This document shows positions 38,246-50,296 of a stretch of DNA of 64,000 nucleotides, piece by piece (the first letter of the stretch is position 1; each line of letters opens with the position of its first letter). A program made the position numbers and the translations under genes. The notes below the pieces were generated by a model. The model had not been told where the DNA came from. It worked only from the letters and a program-made list of their open reading frames with translations, and searched no databases. Location: contig NZ_CP021645.1 of NCBI RefSeq assembly GCF_006384975.1, positions 2,012,001-2,076,000 on the forward strand. The letters run 5' to 3'. Source of the stretch: Pseudomonas oryzihabitans. GTDB lineage: Bacteria; Pseudomonadota; Gammaproteobacteria; Pseudomonadales; Pseudomonadaceae.

Positions 38246-39624
38246 GCGCCCGGGCGCCTTCGCTGATCCTGCGTGCCACCCTGGGCTTCGCCCTGGTGGC
38301 CCTGCTCGCCGTGGGCGGCGCGGGCGCCTTTCTCTACCACAGCTTGGAACGTACCGTGCTGGAGCGCGCCGACTACGCCCTGCTCGGCCGCCTGGCGCAT
38401 TTTCGCAGCCTGCTCAGTACCGACCTGTCGCTGGAGACCCTCGGCCACAGCCCCCAGCTGTTCGCCAACATGCTCGGCAACGAGCAGGATGTCTTTCTCA
38501 TCGGCGCGCCGGGCGCCAAGCCGGTGATTGCCTCCAATCCGCTGCATATCGCCCTCCCGGATCTTGCCGTGGTGCCCCAGACGCGGCGACCGACGCCGGC
38601 CGATTTGCGCGAGGGCACCCTGGCCGACGGCACCCGCTGGCGCGCCGCCCGGGTCGCGGTGAACACCCCCGAAGGCCCGGTGGAACTCACCGCCGCCCAT
38701 GTGCTGCGCAACGAAGACACCACCTTGGCTGATTTCCGCCTCGGCTTGATCGGCGCCGTGACCCTGGCCTTCCTGGCCACCGCCGGGCTCGGCTATCTGC
38801 TGCTGCGTCGTGGGCTGGCACCATTGCGGCGCATCGCCCGCCATGCTGGCGGCATCACCCCGACCCGCCTGGCCGCCCCCCTGGAGCTGGCCGATGCGCC
38901 GCGCGAGTTGCAGCCCCTGGTGGAGAACTACAACGCCATGCTGGCGCGGCTAGCCGACGGTTATGGCCGGCTAGTGCAATTCTCCGCCGACCTCGCCCAC
39001 GAGATCCGCACCCCGATCAATGCCCTCATGGGCCACACCGAGGTCGCCCTGCGCCAGGTGCGCGGCACCGAGGAATACCAGACGCTGCTGGAATCCAACC
39101 TGGAAGAACTGGAGCGCATCTCGCGGCTGGTGGAAAGCATCCTCTTCCTGGCCCGCGCCGACGATGCCCAGGCGGTACTCGCGCCCCAACCATTGGAGCT
39201 GGCCGAGGAACTGGCCCGCATCGCCGACTACTTCGAAGGCCCGGCCGACGAGCGCGGCCTGAGGATCGTCGTCGCCGGCAGCGGCCAGGTGGTCGCCGAT
39301 CCGCTGCTCTTGCGCCGCGCCCTGAGCAATCTGGTGGCCAATGCCATCCGCTATGCCGAGCCGGACGGCGAGATCCGCCTGCAGGCGGACGGCGGCCGCA
39401 TCCGCGTCAGCAACGCCGGTCCCACCCTGGCACCGGAGCACCTGCAACGGCTGTTCGACCGTTTCTACCGCGCCGATCCCTCGCGCCACCAACCCCATGA
39501 TTCCAACGGCCTGGGCCTGGCCATCGTCGCCGCCATCATGCGCCTGCACGGCGGCCGCGCCGAGGTCGAGCAGGACGCGCGGGGCATTCATTTCAGCCTG
39601 GTCTTCCCGACCGCGGCAGCCTGA
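38242..39624 (+). CDS. Heavy-metal/redox-type sensor histidine kinase
   Basis: 460-residue inner-membrane kinase. Two membrane segments (residues about 10-32 and 170-190) flank a periplasmic sensor domain. HAMP follows, then HisKA with [19 protein letters not shown], and an ATPase domain with [15 protein letters not shown] and [14 protein letters not shown]. The G1 box reads VSNAGPTL, usual for CusS-type kinases. Signal unknown: copper, HOCl or related stress are the likely choices given the neighbouring redox enzymes. Confidence 0.92.
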   Translation: MSARAPSLILRATLGFALVALLAVGGAGAFLYHSLERTVLERADYALLGRLAHFRSLLSTDLSLETLGHSPQLFANMLGNEQDVFLIGAPGAKPVIASNPLHIALPDLAVVPQTRRPTPADLREGTLADGTRWRAARVAVNTPEGPVELTAAHVLRNEDTTLADFRLGLIGAVTLAFLATAGLGYLLLRRGLAPLRRIARHAGGITPTRLAAPLELADAPRELQPLVENYNAMLARLADGYGRLVQFSADLAHEIRTPINALMGHTEVALRQVRGTEEYQTLLESNLEELERISRLVESILFLARADDAQAVLAPQPLELAEELARIADYFEGPADERGLRIVVAGSGQVVADPLLLRRALSNLVANAIRYAEPDGEIRLQADGGRIRVSNAGPTLAPEHLQRLFDRFYRADPSRHQPHDSNGLGLAIVAAIMRLHGGRAEVEQDARGIHFSLVFPTAAA

Positions 39625-39764
39625 AGCGCGACCTATCGCTCAAACCACGCAACCACCCGTCACCAAAGGACTTTTTCCGCTTGCCCAGGCCGGCTATGGG
39701 CTGCATCGACACTCCCACTACTGTACATTCATCTACCTTAGGCAATAAGCAAGGGTGGTAGGCG

Positions 39765-42700
39765 ATGAGCGTGGATGTCGAACTGGTGCTGGCCGGCAAG
39801 ATCGGTTTCGCGGCGCACCAGAACGCGGTGCCCGTGCTGCGCGAATTGCGCCTCACCCACAGCGGCGCGGAACCCCTGGCCGACCTCAGCCTGACGGTGA
39901 CGGCGGAGCCGGCCTTCGTGGTGCCGCGCACCTGGCACCTGGAGCGCCTCGATCCCCAGGGCACCCTCTATCTCGATGATCGCGACCTCGAATTCGACGC
40001 CGCCCTGCTCGGCAGCCTGCAGGAAAGCCTGGTCGCCCAGCTGACTTTCACCGTGCACCAGGGCGAGACGATCCTGCAGACGCGGCGCTATCCGGTCGAG
40101 TTGCTGGCGCGCAACCAGTGGGGCGGCGTGGACAGCATGCCGGAACTGGCGGCGGCCTTCGTCATGCCCAACGACCCGGCGGTGGATCGGCTGCTGGGCG
40201 CGGCGGCCGAGGTGCTGCGCCGCGCCGGCAAGCCCACCGCGCTGGATGGCTATGAGGGCGGTTCGCGACGTCGCGTCTGGGAGCTAAGTTCGGCGCTCTG
40301 GTCGGCGCTGTGCGGCCTGCAACTGACCTATGCGGTGCCGCCCGCCAGCTTCGAGCGCCAGGGCCAGAAGATCCGCACCCCCGGCGCCATTCTCGACGGG
40401 GGCCTGGCCACCTGCCTGGATCTCGCCCTGCTCGCCTGCGCGGCGCTGGAACAGGCCGGGCTCAATCCGCTGCTGGTCATCACCCGCGGCCATGCCTTCG
40501 CCGGGGTCTGGTTGCAGCCCCAGGAATTCGCCCAGTTGCTCACCGACGAGGCCGAACCGGTGCGCAAGCGGGTGGCGCTCAAGGACCTGCTGGTGTTCGA
40601 GACCACCCAGGCCACCGCCTCGCCACCGCCTTCCTTCAGCCAGGCGGTGCTACTGGCCGAGCGGCAGTTGGACGACGAGACCTTCGTGCTGGCCCTGGAC
40701 ATCCGCCGCGCCCGCCTGCAACGCATCCGCCCGCTGGCGGTGCCCGGCCAACTCGCTACCACGGCGGACGGCCTGCTGCTGCCGGGCGAAGCCCTGGAAG
40801 AAGCCCCGCCGCTGCCGGCCTTCGACGTGGACGTCGAGGCGGCGCCCACCACGCCGGTCGGCCGCCTGGCGCTCTGGCAGCGCAAGCTGCTCGACCTCAC
40901 CACCCGCAATCGCCTGCTGCACGTGCCGGACAATGCCCGCAGCGTGCCCCTGCTCTGCCCCGAGCCGGCGGCGCTGGAAGACCGCCTGGCCGAGGGTCGG
41001 GCGCTGCGCCTGGTACCGCTGCCGGACCTGGCGGTGAGTGGGCGCGATGCCGTGCTGCACGAAGCCCGCGAACACGAAAATCTGCAGGACGAATACGCCC
41101 GCGGCGCCCTGGGCCGTGGCGAGGTGGTCGCCCCGCTGGACGCGACCAAGCTGGACGCGGCCCTGGTAGAACTCTATCGCCGCGCCCGCAGCGATCTCGA
41201 CGAGGGCGGCGCCAACACCCTCTACCTGGCGCTGGGTTTCCTGCGCTGGAAGAAGGCTGCCGACGATCCCAAGCACTATCGCGCGCCGCTGATCCTGCTG
41301 CCGGTGCGCCTGGAACGCCAGAGCGCCGCCAGCGGCATCACCCTGCACCTGTTCGAGGACGAACCGCGCTTCAACCTGACCCTGCTGGAGCTCTTGCGCC
41401 ACGACTTCGACTTGGACATCCCCGGGCTCGACGGCCCGCTGCCCGGCGATGGCAACGGCATCGACGTGGACGGCATCTGGACCAAGGTCCGTCGCGCGGT
41501 GCGCGACCTGCCTGGCTTCGAGGTCAGCGGCGAATTGCTGCTCGGCCAGTTCTCCTTCGCCAAATACCTGATGTGGAAGGACCTCACCGAACGCAGCGAC
41601 CAGCTCATGGAAAGCCCGTTGGTGCGCCACCTGCTGGAGCGCACCGCGGAATCCGGCGCCTATCTCAGTGGCGGCAGCTTTCCCCGCGAACGCGAGCTGG
41701 ATCGCCAGGTCACCCCGGCCGAACTCTTCACCCCGCTGCCGGCGGATTCCTCCCAGTTGGCCGCGGTGCTGGCCTCGGCCGGTGGCCAGGACTTCGTGCT
41801 CGACGGCCCGCCCGGCACCGGCAAGTCCCAGACCATCGCCAACATGATCGCCCACAACCTGGCGCTCGGCCGCCGGGTGCTGTTCGTCGCCGAAAAGCGG
41901 GCAGCGCTGGACGTGGTCTATCGCCGCCTGGAAGCCCAGGGCCTGGGCGAATTCTGCCTAGAACTGCATTCGAGCAAGGCGTCCAAGGCCGAGGTGCTCA
42001 AGCAGCTGGAGCGCGCCTGGGACACCCGCGACGGTCTCGACGAAGAGGAATGGCTGGCCGAAGCCGCCGAGGTGGAGCGCCTGCGCGACCGCCTCAATGC
42101 GGTGGTGGAGCGCCTGCACCGGCGCTGGCCCAATGGCCTGACCCTGCAACAGAGCATCGGCCGGGTACTGCGTGACGCCGCTGCCGACACCCCGCGCCTG
42201 GCCTGGTCCCAGGCCGATGCCCATGACGCCGAGGCCCTGGCCGAGCTGCGCACCGCCGTGCGCCGCCTGGCGCTGCACGCCGAGACCGGTCGCAGCCTGG
42301 CAGCGGATTTCGCCCTCTTGCCCGCGCACCCCTGGTCCAACGCCTGGCAGGACGCCCTAGTCAGCGCCGCCGAACGGCTGCGCGAGACCCAACAAACACT
42401 CCAACAGGCACGGCAACGCCTGCGCGACGTCCTTGGCCTGCCGCTGGCCGACCAGGTGGCGCCCCGGCGCCTGCTGGAATTCGCCGAGCTGCTGCAGAAC
42501 GCCGCTGGCCAAGATCTGGCTTTCGCCTTCGGCCCTGGCGCCGCCGAGCGTCAGCGGCAGTTGGGGCGCGCCCTGGAGTTACTGCGTGACTATCAAACGC
42601 TGGAGCGCGAGCTGTCGGTGCCCTACGCCGCCGAAGCCTGTCGCCGCATCGCCCTCACCCAGCTGGAAGGCGCCTGGGACGCCGCCGGACAGCGCTTCTG

Positions 42701-44897
42701 GATCTTCGCCACCCGGGCCCAGCGCCAGGTCACCCAGGACCTCGCCCGCCAGGGCGAAACCCAGGGCCAGCCCGACGTGGCGGCCGATCTGCCAAAACTG
42801 CGCCGCCAGCGCGCCCTGCTCACCGAACTGGACGACCTGGCGCCGACGCTCTCCGGCATCGCCGGCTGGCAGGGCGTGGGCAGCGAGCTCGACGCCCTGC
42901 TCGCCCGCCGTGCCCTGGCGGAAAAACTCAACGCGGCCCTGCCGACCCTGGCGGAAACCCCCGAGCAGTTGCTGGCCCTGCGCCAGGCCGCGGCGCGCCG
43001 GTTGCAGCATCCCGAGGACCAACCGGAGAACACCACCCTGGCCCCGGCCAGCCGTGCCTTCGCCCAGGCCCTCACCGCGGCCGAGGCGGCGCGCCAGGCC
43101 TTCGCCGAGCAGGCGGGATTGGCGGAGGACACCCCGGCTGCCGACCTGGTGCGCACCGCCGCGGCCCTCTTGCGCCAGCCCGGCCGACTCAAGGCCTGGT
43201 GCGACTGGCAGCGCGTCCGCGAAGAGGCGGAGGCCCTGGGCCTCGCGCCGCTGCTCGCCCGGCTCACGGTCGGCTCCGCCGAGGACCTCACGGCCGTCTT
43301 CGAAAGCGCCTATGCGCGCTGGTTCGCCGCCACCGCCCTGGACGCCGAGCCCTTGCTGCGCGACTTCGTCCCCGCCGAGCACGAGAGCGACATCCAGGCC
43401 TATCGCCGGCTCGACGACCGCCTGCAGCAGCTCGCCGTACGCCATATCCGCGCCCGCCTCTGCGGCGAACTGCCGCCGAAGAACGACGCCGCGCGCCAGG
43501 GTGGCGGCTTCGCCGTGCTCAAGCACGAATTGCAGAAGCAGCGCCGGCACAAGCCGCTGCGCCAGCTGGCCCTGGAGATGGGCGACGCCCTGGCGCGGCT
43601 GGCACCCTGCATGCTGATGAGTCCGCTGTCCATCGCCCAGTACCTGCCGCCGGATGGCGGTCTGTTCGACCTGGTGATCTTCGACGAAGCCTCGCAGATC
43701 GCCCCCTGGGACGCGGTGGGTGCCATTGCCCGCGGCGTGCAGGTGGTGATCGCCGGCGACCCCCGGCAGATGCCGCCGACCCGCTTCTTCGACCGCGCCG
43801 CCGGCGAGGACGATACCGCCGAGGACCTGGAAAGCATCCTCGACGAATGCCTGGGCGCCGGCATCTACAGCCACAGCCTCAACTGGCACTACCGCAGTCG
43901 CCACGAGAGCCTGATCGCCTTTTCCAACCATCACTACTACGACGGCAAGCTCATCACCTTCCCCGCGCCGGAGATCCGCCCGAGCGCGGTGGAATGGCGG
44001 CGGGTGGAGGGCGTCTACGCCAAGGGCAAGGGCCGCCACAATGCCCTCGAAGCCCAGGCCATGGTCGCCGAGGCGGTCAAGCGCCTGCTCGATCCGGCCT
44101 TCGCCGGTCTCAGCCTGGGCATCATCACCCTCAACAGCGAGCAACAGCGGCTGGTCACCGACCTGCTCGACCGCGCGCGCCAGCAGCACCCGGAGATCGA
44201 GGCGCACTTCGCCGAAGACCTGGCCGAGCCGGTGGTGGTGAAGAACCTGGAAACGGTGCAGGGCGACGAGCGCGACCTGATCATGCTCGGCATCGGCTTC
44301 GGTCCCACCGAGCCGGGCGCCAACAGCATGTCGATGAACTTCGGCCCGCTGAACAAGGACGGCGGCTGGCGGCGCCTCAACGTCGCCGTGACCCGGGCAC
44401 GACGGGAGATGCTGGTGTTCTCCTCCTTCGATCCGGGGCTGATCGACCTCAACCGCACCAATGCCCGGGCGGTACGGGATCTCAAGTTGTTCCTGGAATT
44501 CGCCCAGCGCGGCCCCCAGGCCCTGGCTGCGGCGGTCAAGGGTTCGCTGGGAGGGCACGATTCGCCCTTCGAGGAAGCCGTGGCCCAGGCGCTGCAGGCC
44601 AAGGGCTGGCAGGTGGTGCCGCAGATCGGCGTGTCGCGTTTCCGCATCGACCTAGGCATCGTCCACCCCGACCGGCCGGGCGACTACCTGGTCGGCATCG
44701 AATGCGACGGCGCCACCTACCACAGCGCCGCCACCGCCCGCGACCGCGACAAGACCCGCAGCGCCATCCTCCAGGGTCTCGGCTGGACGCTGCTGCGCGT
44801 CTGGTCCACCGAATGGTGGATCGACCGCGCCGGGGCTACCGAGCGGCTGCACGGGGAGATCGAGAAACTGCTGGAGGCCTCGCGGGCGGAGGCCTGA
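39765..44897 (+). CDS. Giant DUF4011 / SF1 helicase / PD-(D/E)XK nuclease protein (Hhe-like)
   Basis: 1710 residues. An N-terminal region holds a transglutaminase-like Cys217 (GGLATCLDLALL) and His243 (TRGHAFAGVW). Next is a DUF4011-like part (LWQRKLLDLTTRNRLLHVPD). The SF1 helicase has Walker A GPPGTGKS (681-688) and DEAS (1307-1310), with AGDPRQMPPTRFF, the LNWHYRSRHESLI segment, and motif V/VI VQGDERDLIM and NVAVTRARREM. The C-terminus (about 1600-1700) is a Vsr/DUF559-like nuclease: FEEAVAQAL, RIDLGI, ECDG (1646-1649). The architecture resembles the single-gene DUF4011-helicase-Vsr (Hhe) anti-phage family. It has no obvious partner gene; a decayed transposase fragment follows. Confidence 0.85.
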   Translation: MSVDVELVLAGKIGFAAHQNAVPVLRELRLTHSGAEPLADLSLTVTAEPAFVVPRTWHLERLDPQGTLYLDDRDLEFDAALLGSLQESLVAQLTFTVHQGETILQTRRYPVELLARNQWGGVDSMPELAAAFVMPNDPAVDRLLGAAAEVLRRAGKPTALDGYEGGSRRRVWELSSALWSALCGLQLTYAVPPASFERQGQKIRTPGAILDGGLATCLDLALLACAALEQAGLNPLLVITRGHAFAGVWLQPQEFAQLLTDEAEPVRKRVALKDLLVFETTQATASPPPSFSQAVLLAERQLDDETFVLALDIRRARLQRIRPLAVPGQLATTADGLLLPGEALEEAPPLPAFDVDVEAAPTTPVGRLALWQRKLLDLTTRNRLLHVPDNARSVPLLCPEPAALEDRLAEGRALRLVPLPDLAVSGRDAVLHEAREHENLQDEYARGALGRGEVVAPLDATKLDAALVELYRRARSDLDEGGANTLYLALGFLRWKKAADDPKHYRAPLILLPVRLERQSAASGITLHLFEDEPRFNLTLLELLRHDFDLDIPGLDGPLPGDGNGIDVDGIWTKVRRAVRDLPGFEVSGELLLGQFSFAKYLMWKDLTERSDQLMESPLVRHLLERTAESGAYLSGGSFPRERELDRQVTPAELFTPLPADSSQLAAVLASAGGQDFVLDGPPGTGKSQTIANMIAHNLALGRRVLFVAEKRAALDVVYRRLEAQGLGEFCLELHSSKASKAEVLKQLERAWDTRDGLDEEEWLAEAAEVERLRDRLNAVVERLHRRWPNGLTLQQSIGRVLRDAAADTPRLAWSQADAHDAEALAELRTAVRRLALHAETGRSLAADFALLPAHPWSNAWQDALVSAAERLRETQQTLQQARQRLRDVLGLPLADQVAPRRLLEFAELLQNAAGQDLAFAFGPGAAERQRQLGRALELLRDYQTLERELSVPYAAEACRRIALTQLEGAWDAAGQRFWIFATRAQRQVTQDLARQGETQGQPDVAADLPKLRRQRALLTELDDLAPTLSGIAGWQGVGSELDALLARRALAEKLNAALPTLAETPEQLLALRQAAARRLQHPEDQPENTTLAPASRAFAQALTAAEAARQAFAEQAGLAEDTPAADLVRTAAALLRQPGRLKAWCDWQRVREEAEALGLAPLLARLTVGSAEDLTAVFESAYARWFAATALDAEPLLRDFVPAEHESDIQAYRRLDDRLQQLAVRHIRARLCGELPPKNDAARQGGGFAVLKHELQKQRRHKPLRQLALEMGDALARLAPCMLMSPLSIAQYLPPDGGLFDLVIFDEASQIAPWDAVGAIARGVQVVIAGDPRQMPPTRFFDRAAGEDDTAEDLESILDECLGAGIYSHSLNWHYRSRHESLIAFSNHHYYDGKLITFPAPEIRPSAVEWRRVEGVYAKGKGRHNALEAQAMVAEAVKRLLDPAFAGLSLGIITLNSEQQRLVTDLLDRARQQHPEIEAHFAEDLAEPVVVKNLETVQGDERDLIMLGIGFGPTEPGANSMSMNFGPLNKDGGWRRLNVAVTRARREMLVFSSFDPGLIDLNRTNARAVRDLKLFLEFAQRGPQALAAAVKGSLGGHDSPFEEAVAQALQAKGWQVVPQIGVSRFRIDLGIVHPDRPGDYLVGIECDGATYHSAATARDRDKTRSAILQGLGWTLLRVWSTEWWIDRAGATERLHGEIEKLLEASRAEA

Positions 44898-44907
44898 GGT
44901 GAGGGGG

Positions 44908-44935
44908 AGTTGGGCTTCGCTGCGCTCAACCCCAC
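44908..44935. repeat. REP-like repeat
   Basis: GTTGGGCTTCGCTGCGCTCA is the reverse complement of the core of the 111-base repeats near 20.3 kb (CTGAGCGCAGCGAAGCCCAAC), followed by ACCCCACCTA in place of ACCTACG. It lies just after the helicase gene. Confidence 0.6.
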
Positions 44936-44989
44936 CTATGAAGCCCGATCTTGTAGATACCCTCTCTCCCACCTCTCACCGCAGGTCTG

Positions 44990-45130
44990 CTAAAGGGCCT
45001 GCCGTGGTTGATACGGTCGCTGCGTCTTGAGCACGCCATAGGCGATCTGCAGCAGCTTGCGCATGGCCGCGCCCAGGGCATCGCACGCGGGCAAGGCTTT
45101 CATCGGCGCGCCCGTGCTGATCCGTCCCGA
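44990..45130 (-). pseudogene. Remnant of an IS110-type transposase (C-terminal end)
   Basis: The minus-strand reading ALGAAMRKLLQIAYGVLKTQ followed by RPYQP matches the usual C-terminus of IS110/IS116/IS902 transposases. Only about 37 codons look conserved; upstream the frame decays and there is no N-terminal DEDD domain in the 400-base gap. The other part of 44898-45301 holds one REP-like repeat and no gene. It suggests past insertion next to the helicase gene. Confidence 0.55.
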
Positions 45131-45301
45131 AGTTAGGAACGGCCGGTATGACGGGCTCTGGCGCACCTGCCGCATCGCGTGCCTGAATTTATACACCCGG
45201 ACGGCGACGGCGGGACGTTCCGTCCCCTGTACCTGTCCACCATGTCCTCGAACAGGTATCCGGGCCATACACTCCGAGAGAGGGTCGGATTGAGGGCAGC
45301 C

Positions 45302-46255
<954 letters not shown>

Positions 46256-46272
46256 CTAGGATCGGGCAATCA

Positions 46273-47160
46273 TCACACCAAAGCAACAGCCTCGCGGGTG
46301 GCGTCTGGCAGGCCTTCGTGCAATTCCAGCCAGCTGCGCAGATTGGCGCCCTCGCGGCCCTTGCGCCACATCAGCCAGGTGGTGGCCCGGGCGAAGCGCG
46401 CCTGGATCTCGTGCCGCTGCACCCGCTCGCGGCCGGGCAGGCTGTCGAGCATGGACTCCGGCATCAAGGCCACCCCACCGGTGATCACGCAGGCCAGCAT
46501 GCTGTGGTAGGACTCGATCTCCATCACCGGCCCGCTGGGCACCCCGGCCGCGGCGTACCAGGTGTCCAGGTAGCGGCGATAGGAGCAACCGGCGCGAAAG
46601 CCGAACACCGGGCGCCCGGCTACGTCGGCCGGCGAACGCACCGGACCGAGTTCCAAGCCGGTGATCAGCACCAGACGCTCCTCGAACCAGGGCTGGCCTT
46701 CCAGCGCCGCATCGGGCGCCGGGCCGTCCACCAGGGCGGCATCCAGCCGACCCGCCAGCAGGCCTTCCACCAACTCGCCGCTGGGTCCGCTGTGCACCTG
46801 CAGATTCACCTTGGGATGGCGCTGGTGATAACGCGCCAACAGACCCGGCAAATGGATGGCCGCGGTGCTGAACATCGAGCCGAGCACGAAGGTGCCCGCC
46901 GGCTCGCCATCCTGCACCGCGCTGCGCGCCTCGTCGGCCAGGGCGAACAACCGATGGGCGTAGTCCAGCAGGCGGTGGCCGGCGGCGGTCAGGTGCAGCC
47001 GCTGACGCTCGCGCAGGAACAGCTCCACGCCGAGCTTTTCTTCCAGCTGCCGCAGGCGTGTGGAGAGGTTGGACGGTACCCGGTTGAGCCGTTCGGCGGC
47101 CCGTACCAGGGAGCCCTCTTCGGCCACTGCCTGGAAAATTCTTAGCTCGGCGAACTCCAT
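46273..47160 (-). CDS. LysR family transcriptional regulator
   Basis: 295-residue LysR regulator: N-terminal winged helix (FAELRIFQAVAEEGSLVRAA, NRVPSNLSTRLRQLEEKLG) and a two-lobe effector domain. The ATG at 47160 (MEFAELRIF) is preferred over a GTG nine bases upstream because AGGTGG then fits as the ribosome binding site. It is divergent from the MFS transporter with 109 bases between them, the classical layout for LysR control of its neighbour. Inducer unknown. Confidence 0.92.
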   Translation of the reverse strand: MEFAELRIFQAVAEEGSLVRAAERLNRVPSNLSTRLRQLEEKLGVELFLRERQRLHLTAAGHRLLDYAHRLFALADEARSAVQDGEPAGTFVLGSMFSTAAIHLPGLLARYHQRHPKVNLQVHSGPSGELVEGLLAGRLDAALVDGPAPDAALEGQPWFEERLVLITGLELGPVRSPADVAGRPVFGFRAGCSYRRYLDTWYAAAGVPSGPVMEIESYHSMLACVITGGVALMPESMLDSLPGRERVQRHEIQARFARATTWLMWRKGREGANLRSWLELHEGLPDATREAVALV

Positions 47161-47269
47161 GACTGCCACCTTTCTGTTTAGCTGAACATCTATTTCTCTA
47201 TTATTCGTTTTTATTGATCAACCTCAAGGCCTAGGCTGTCATCATTCACTCTCGTCCGGAGTCTTCTCG

Positions 47270-48418
47270 ATGACCGCCACTACCCGTCTGCTGGCCTGCC
47301 TGCTGGCCCTGGCCACCGCCATGGGGATCGGCCGCTTCGCCCTCACCCCCGCCCTGCCCCACCTGATCGCCGAAGGCCAGATCGATCTCACCGGCGCCAG
47401 CCTGCTGGCCGCGGCCAACTATCTGGGCTATCTGCTCGGCGCCCTGGACGCCCTCTTCGCTCGCCGTACCCATGCGCGCCTGGTGGGCGGCCTCTGGCTT
47501 TGCGCCGGCCTCACCCTGGCCTCGCTGCTGGCCGATGGCCTGGCGGCCCAGGCGCTGCTGCGCTTCGGTACCGGCCTGGCCAGCGCCTGGGTGCTGGTCA
47601 TGGTGACCGGCCTGAGCCAGCCGCTGGCCGCCGAAGCAGGACGGCCACGCCTCGGCGCCCTGGTCTTCACCGGTCCCGGGGTGGGCATCCTCATCAGTGG
47701 CCTCATGGCCCTGGTCAGTAATCGCCTGGGCGGCGGCTCCAGCCAGCTCTGGCTGAGCTATGGCCTGCTCGCCAGCGTCGCCACCCTGGCGCTGCTGCCC
47801 TTGCTGCCGCGCCGGGGTCCCGCCACCCCGCTACCCACCGCCGCCACGGCACCGGCCAAGCGTTCGCCGGCCTTCAATCGCCTGATCCTGGCCTACGGCC
47901 TGGTAGGCGTCGGCTACATCCTGCCGGCCACCTTCCTCTCGCAGATGGCGGCCAGCCGCTTCCATGGCCAATGGCAGGCCGACCTCTTCTGGCCCGGCTA
48001 CGGCCTGGCCGCGGCCCTGGGGGTGGTCCTGGTGAGCCTGCGCCGTCCGGGCACCGACACCCGCCGCTGGCTGATCGCTACCCTCTGGCTGCAAGCCACC
48101 GGCGTACTGCTCTGCCTGCTGCCGGGTAGCCTGGCCCTGTTCCTCGGCGTGTTGCTCTGCGGCGGTCCCTTCCTCGCCTGCATGCAATTGGTGATGCAGC
48201 TCGGTCGCGAACTGGCACCGACCACGCCGCAGCGCAATGCCGGAGTCCTCACCGCCAGCTTCGCCACCGGCCAGTTGCTCGGTCCACTGCTCGGCGCGGC
48301 CAGCAGTCACTTCGCCGGCAACCTGCAACCGGCCCTGATCGTGGCTGCCTTTGGCCTGCTGCTCGCCGGCGTCCAGCTGCTGCGGCCCAGCGCGACACTG
48401 CAGCGCTGCGCCGCGTGA
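47270..48418 (+). CDS. MFS transporter, YbfB/YjiJ family
   Basis: 382-residue membrane protein with about 12 hydrophobic segments. The N-terminal ATAMGIGRFALTPALPHL is the YbfB/YjiJ family signature (GIGRFAYTPLLP in relatives). It probably exports an amino-acid-like or small organic compound under control of the divergent LysR gene. Substrate unknown. Confidence 0.88.
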   Translation: MTATTRLLACLLALATAMGIGRFALTPALPHLIAEGQIDLTGASLLAAANYLGYLLGALDALFARRTHARLVGGLWLCAGLTLASLLADGLAAQALLRFGTGLASAWVLVMVTGLSQPLAAEAGRPRLGALVFTGPGVGILISGLMALVSNRLGGGSSQLWLSYGLLASVATLALLPLLPRRGPATPLPTAATAPAKRSPAFNRLILAYGLVGVGYILPATFLSQMAASRFHGQWQADLFWPGYGLAAALGVVLVSLRRPGTDTRRWLIATLWLQATGVLLCLLPGSLALFLGVLLCGGPFLACMQLVMQLGRELAPTTPQRNAGVLTASFATGQLLGPLLGAASSHFAGNLQPALIVAAFGLLLAGVQLLRPSATLQRCAA

Positions 48419-48570
48419 ATCGTTTCCGCTGTGACCATTCGTCACAGTTGGGGAAGACGGTCGCGCCTTGTTTTGAAATGTTTCGTCATTCCTGAGTACA
48501 GTGGCCGCCGCGCCTCATGAAGAGGCGCCTCAGGCGTTCGCCCCCTACCCCAACAAGGAATACAAGACTC

Positions 48571-50217
<1,647 letters not shown>

Positions 50218-50240
50218 TTGGGTAGTTGAGTTAGATAAAG

Positions 50241-50276
50241 AAACGCCCCGGCCGTGAGGTTGGGGCGTTCTTGTTT
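50241..50276 (+). terminator. Terminator after the acetolactate synthase gene
   Basis: AACGCCCC (50242-50249) and GGGGCGTT (50262-50269) form an eight-base-pair stem with a 12-base loop, followed by CTTGTTT. Confidence 0.65.
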
Positions 50277-50296
50277 GGCTGGTATGGGTACCCCTT

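Noticed and set aside
42579..44558. A 659-codon minus-strand frame in the helicase gene
   Set aside because: Mirror of high third-position GC in the plus-strand gene, which has clear helicase motifs.
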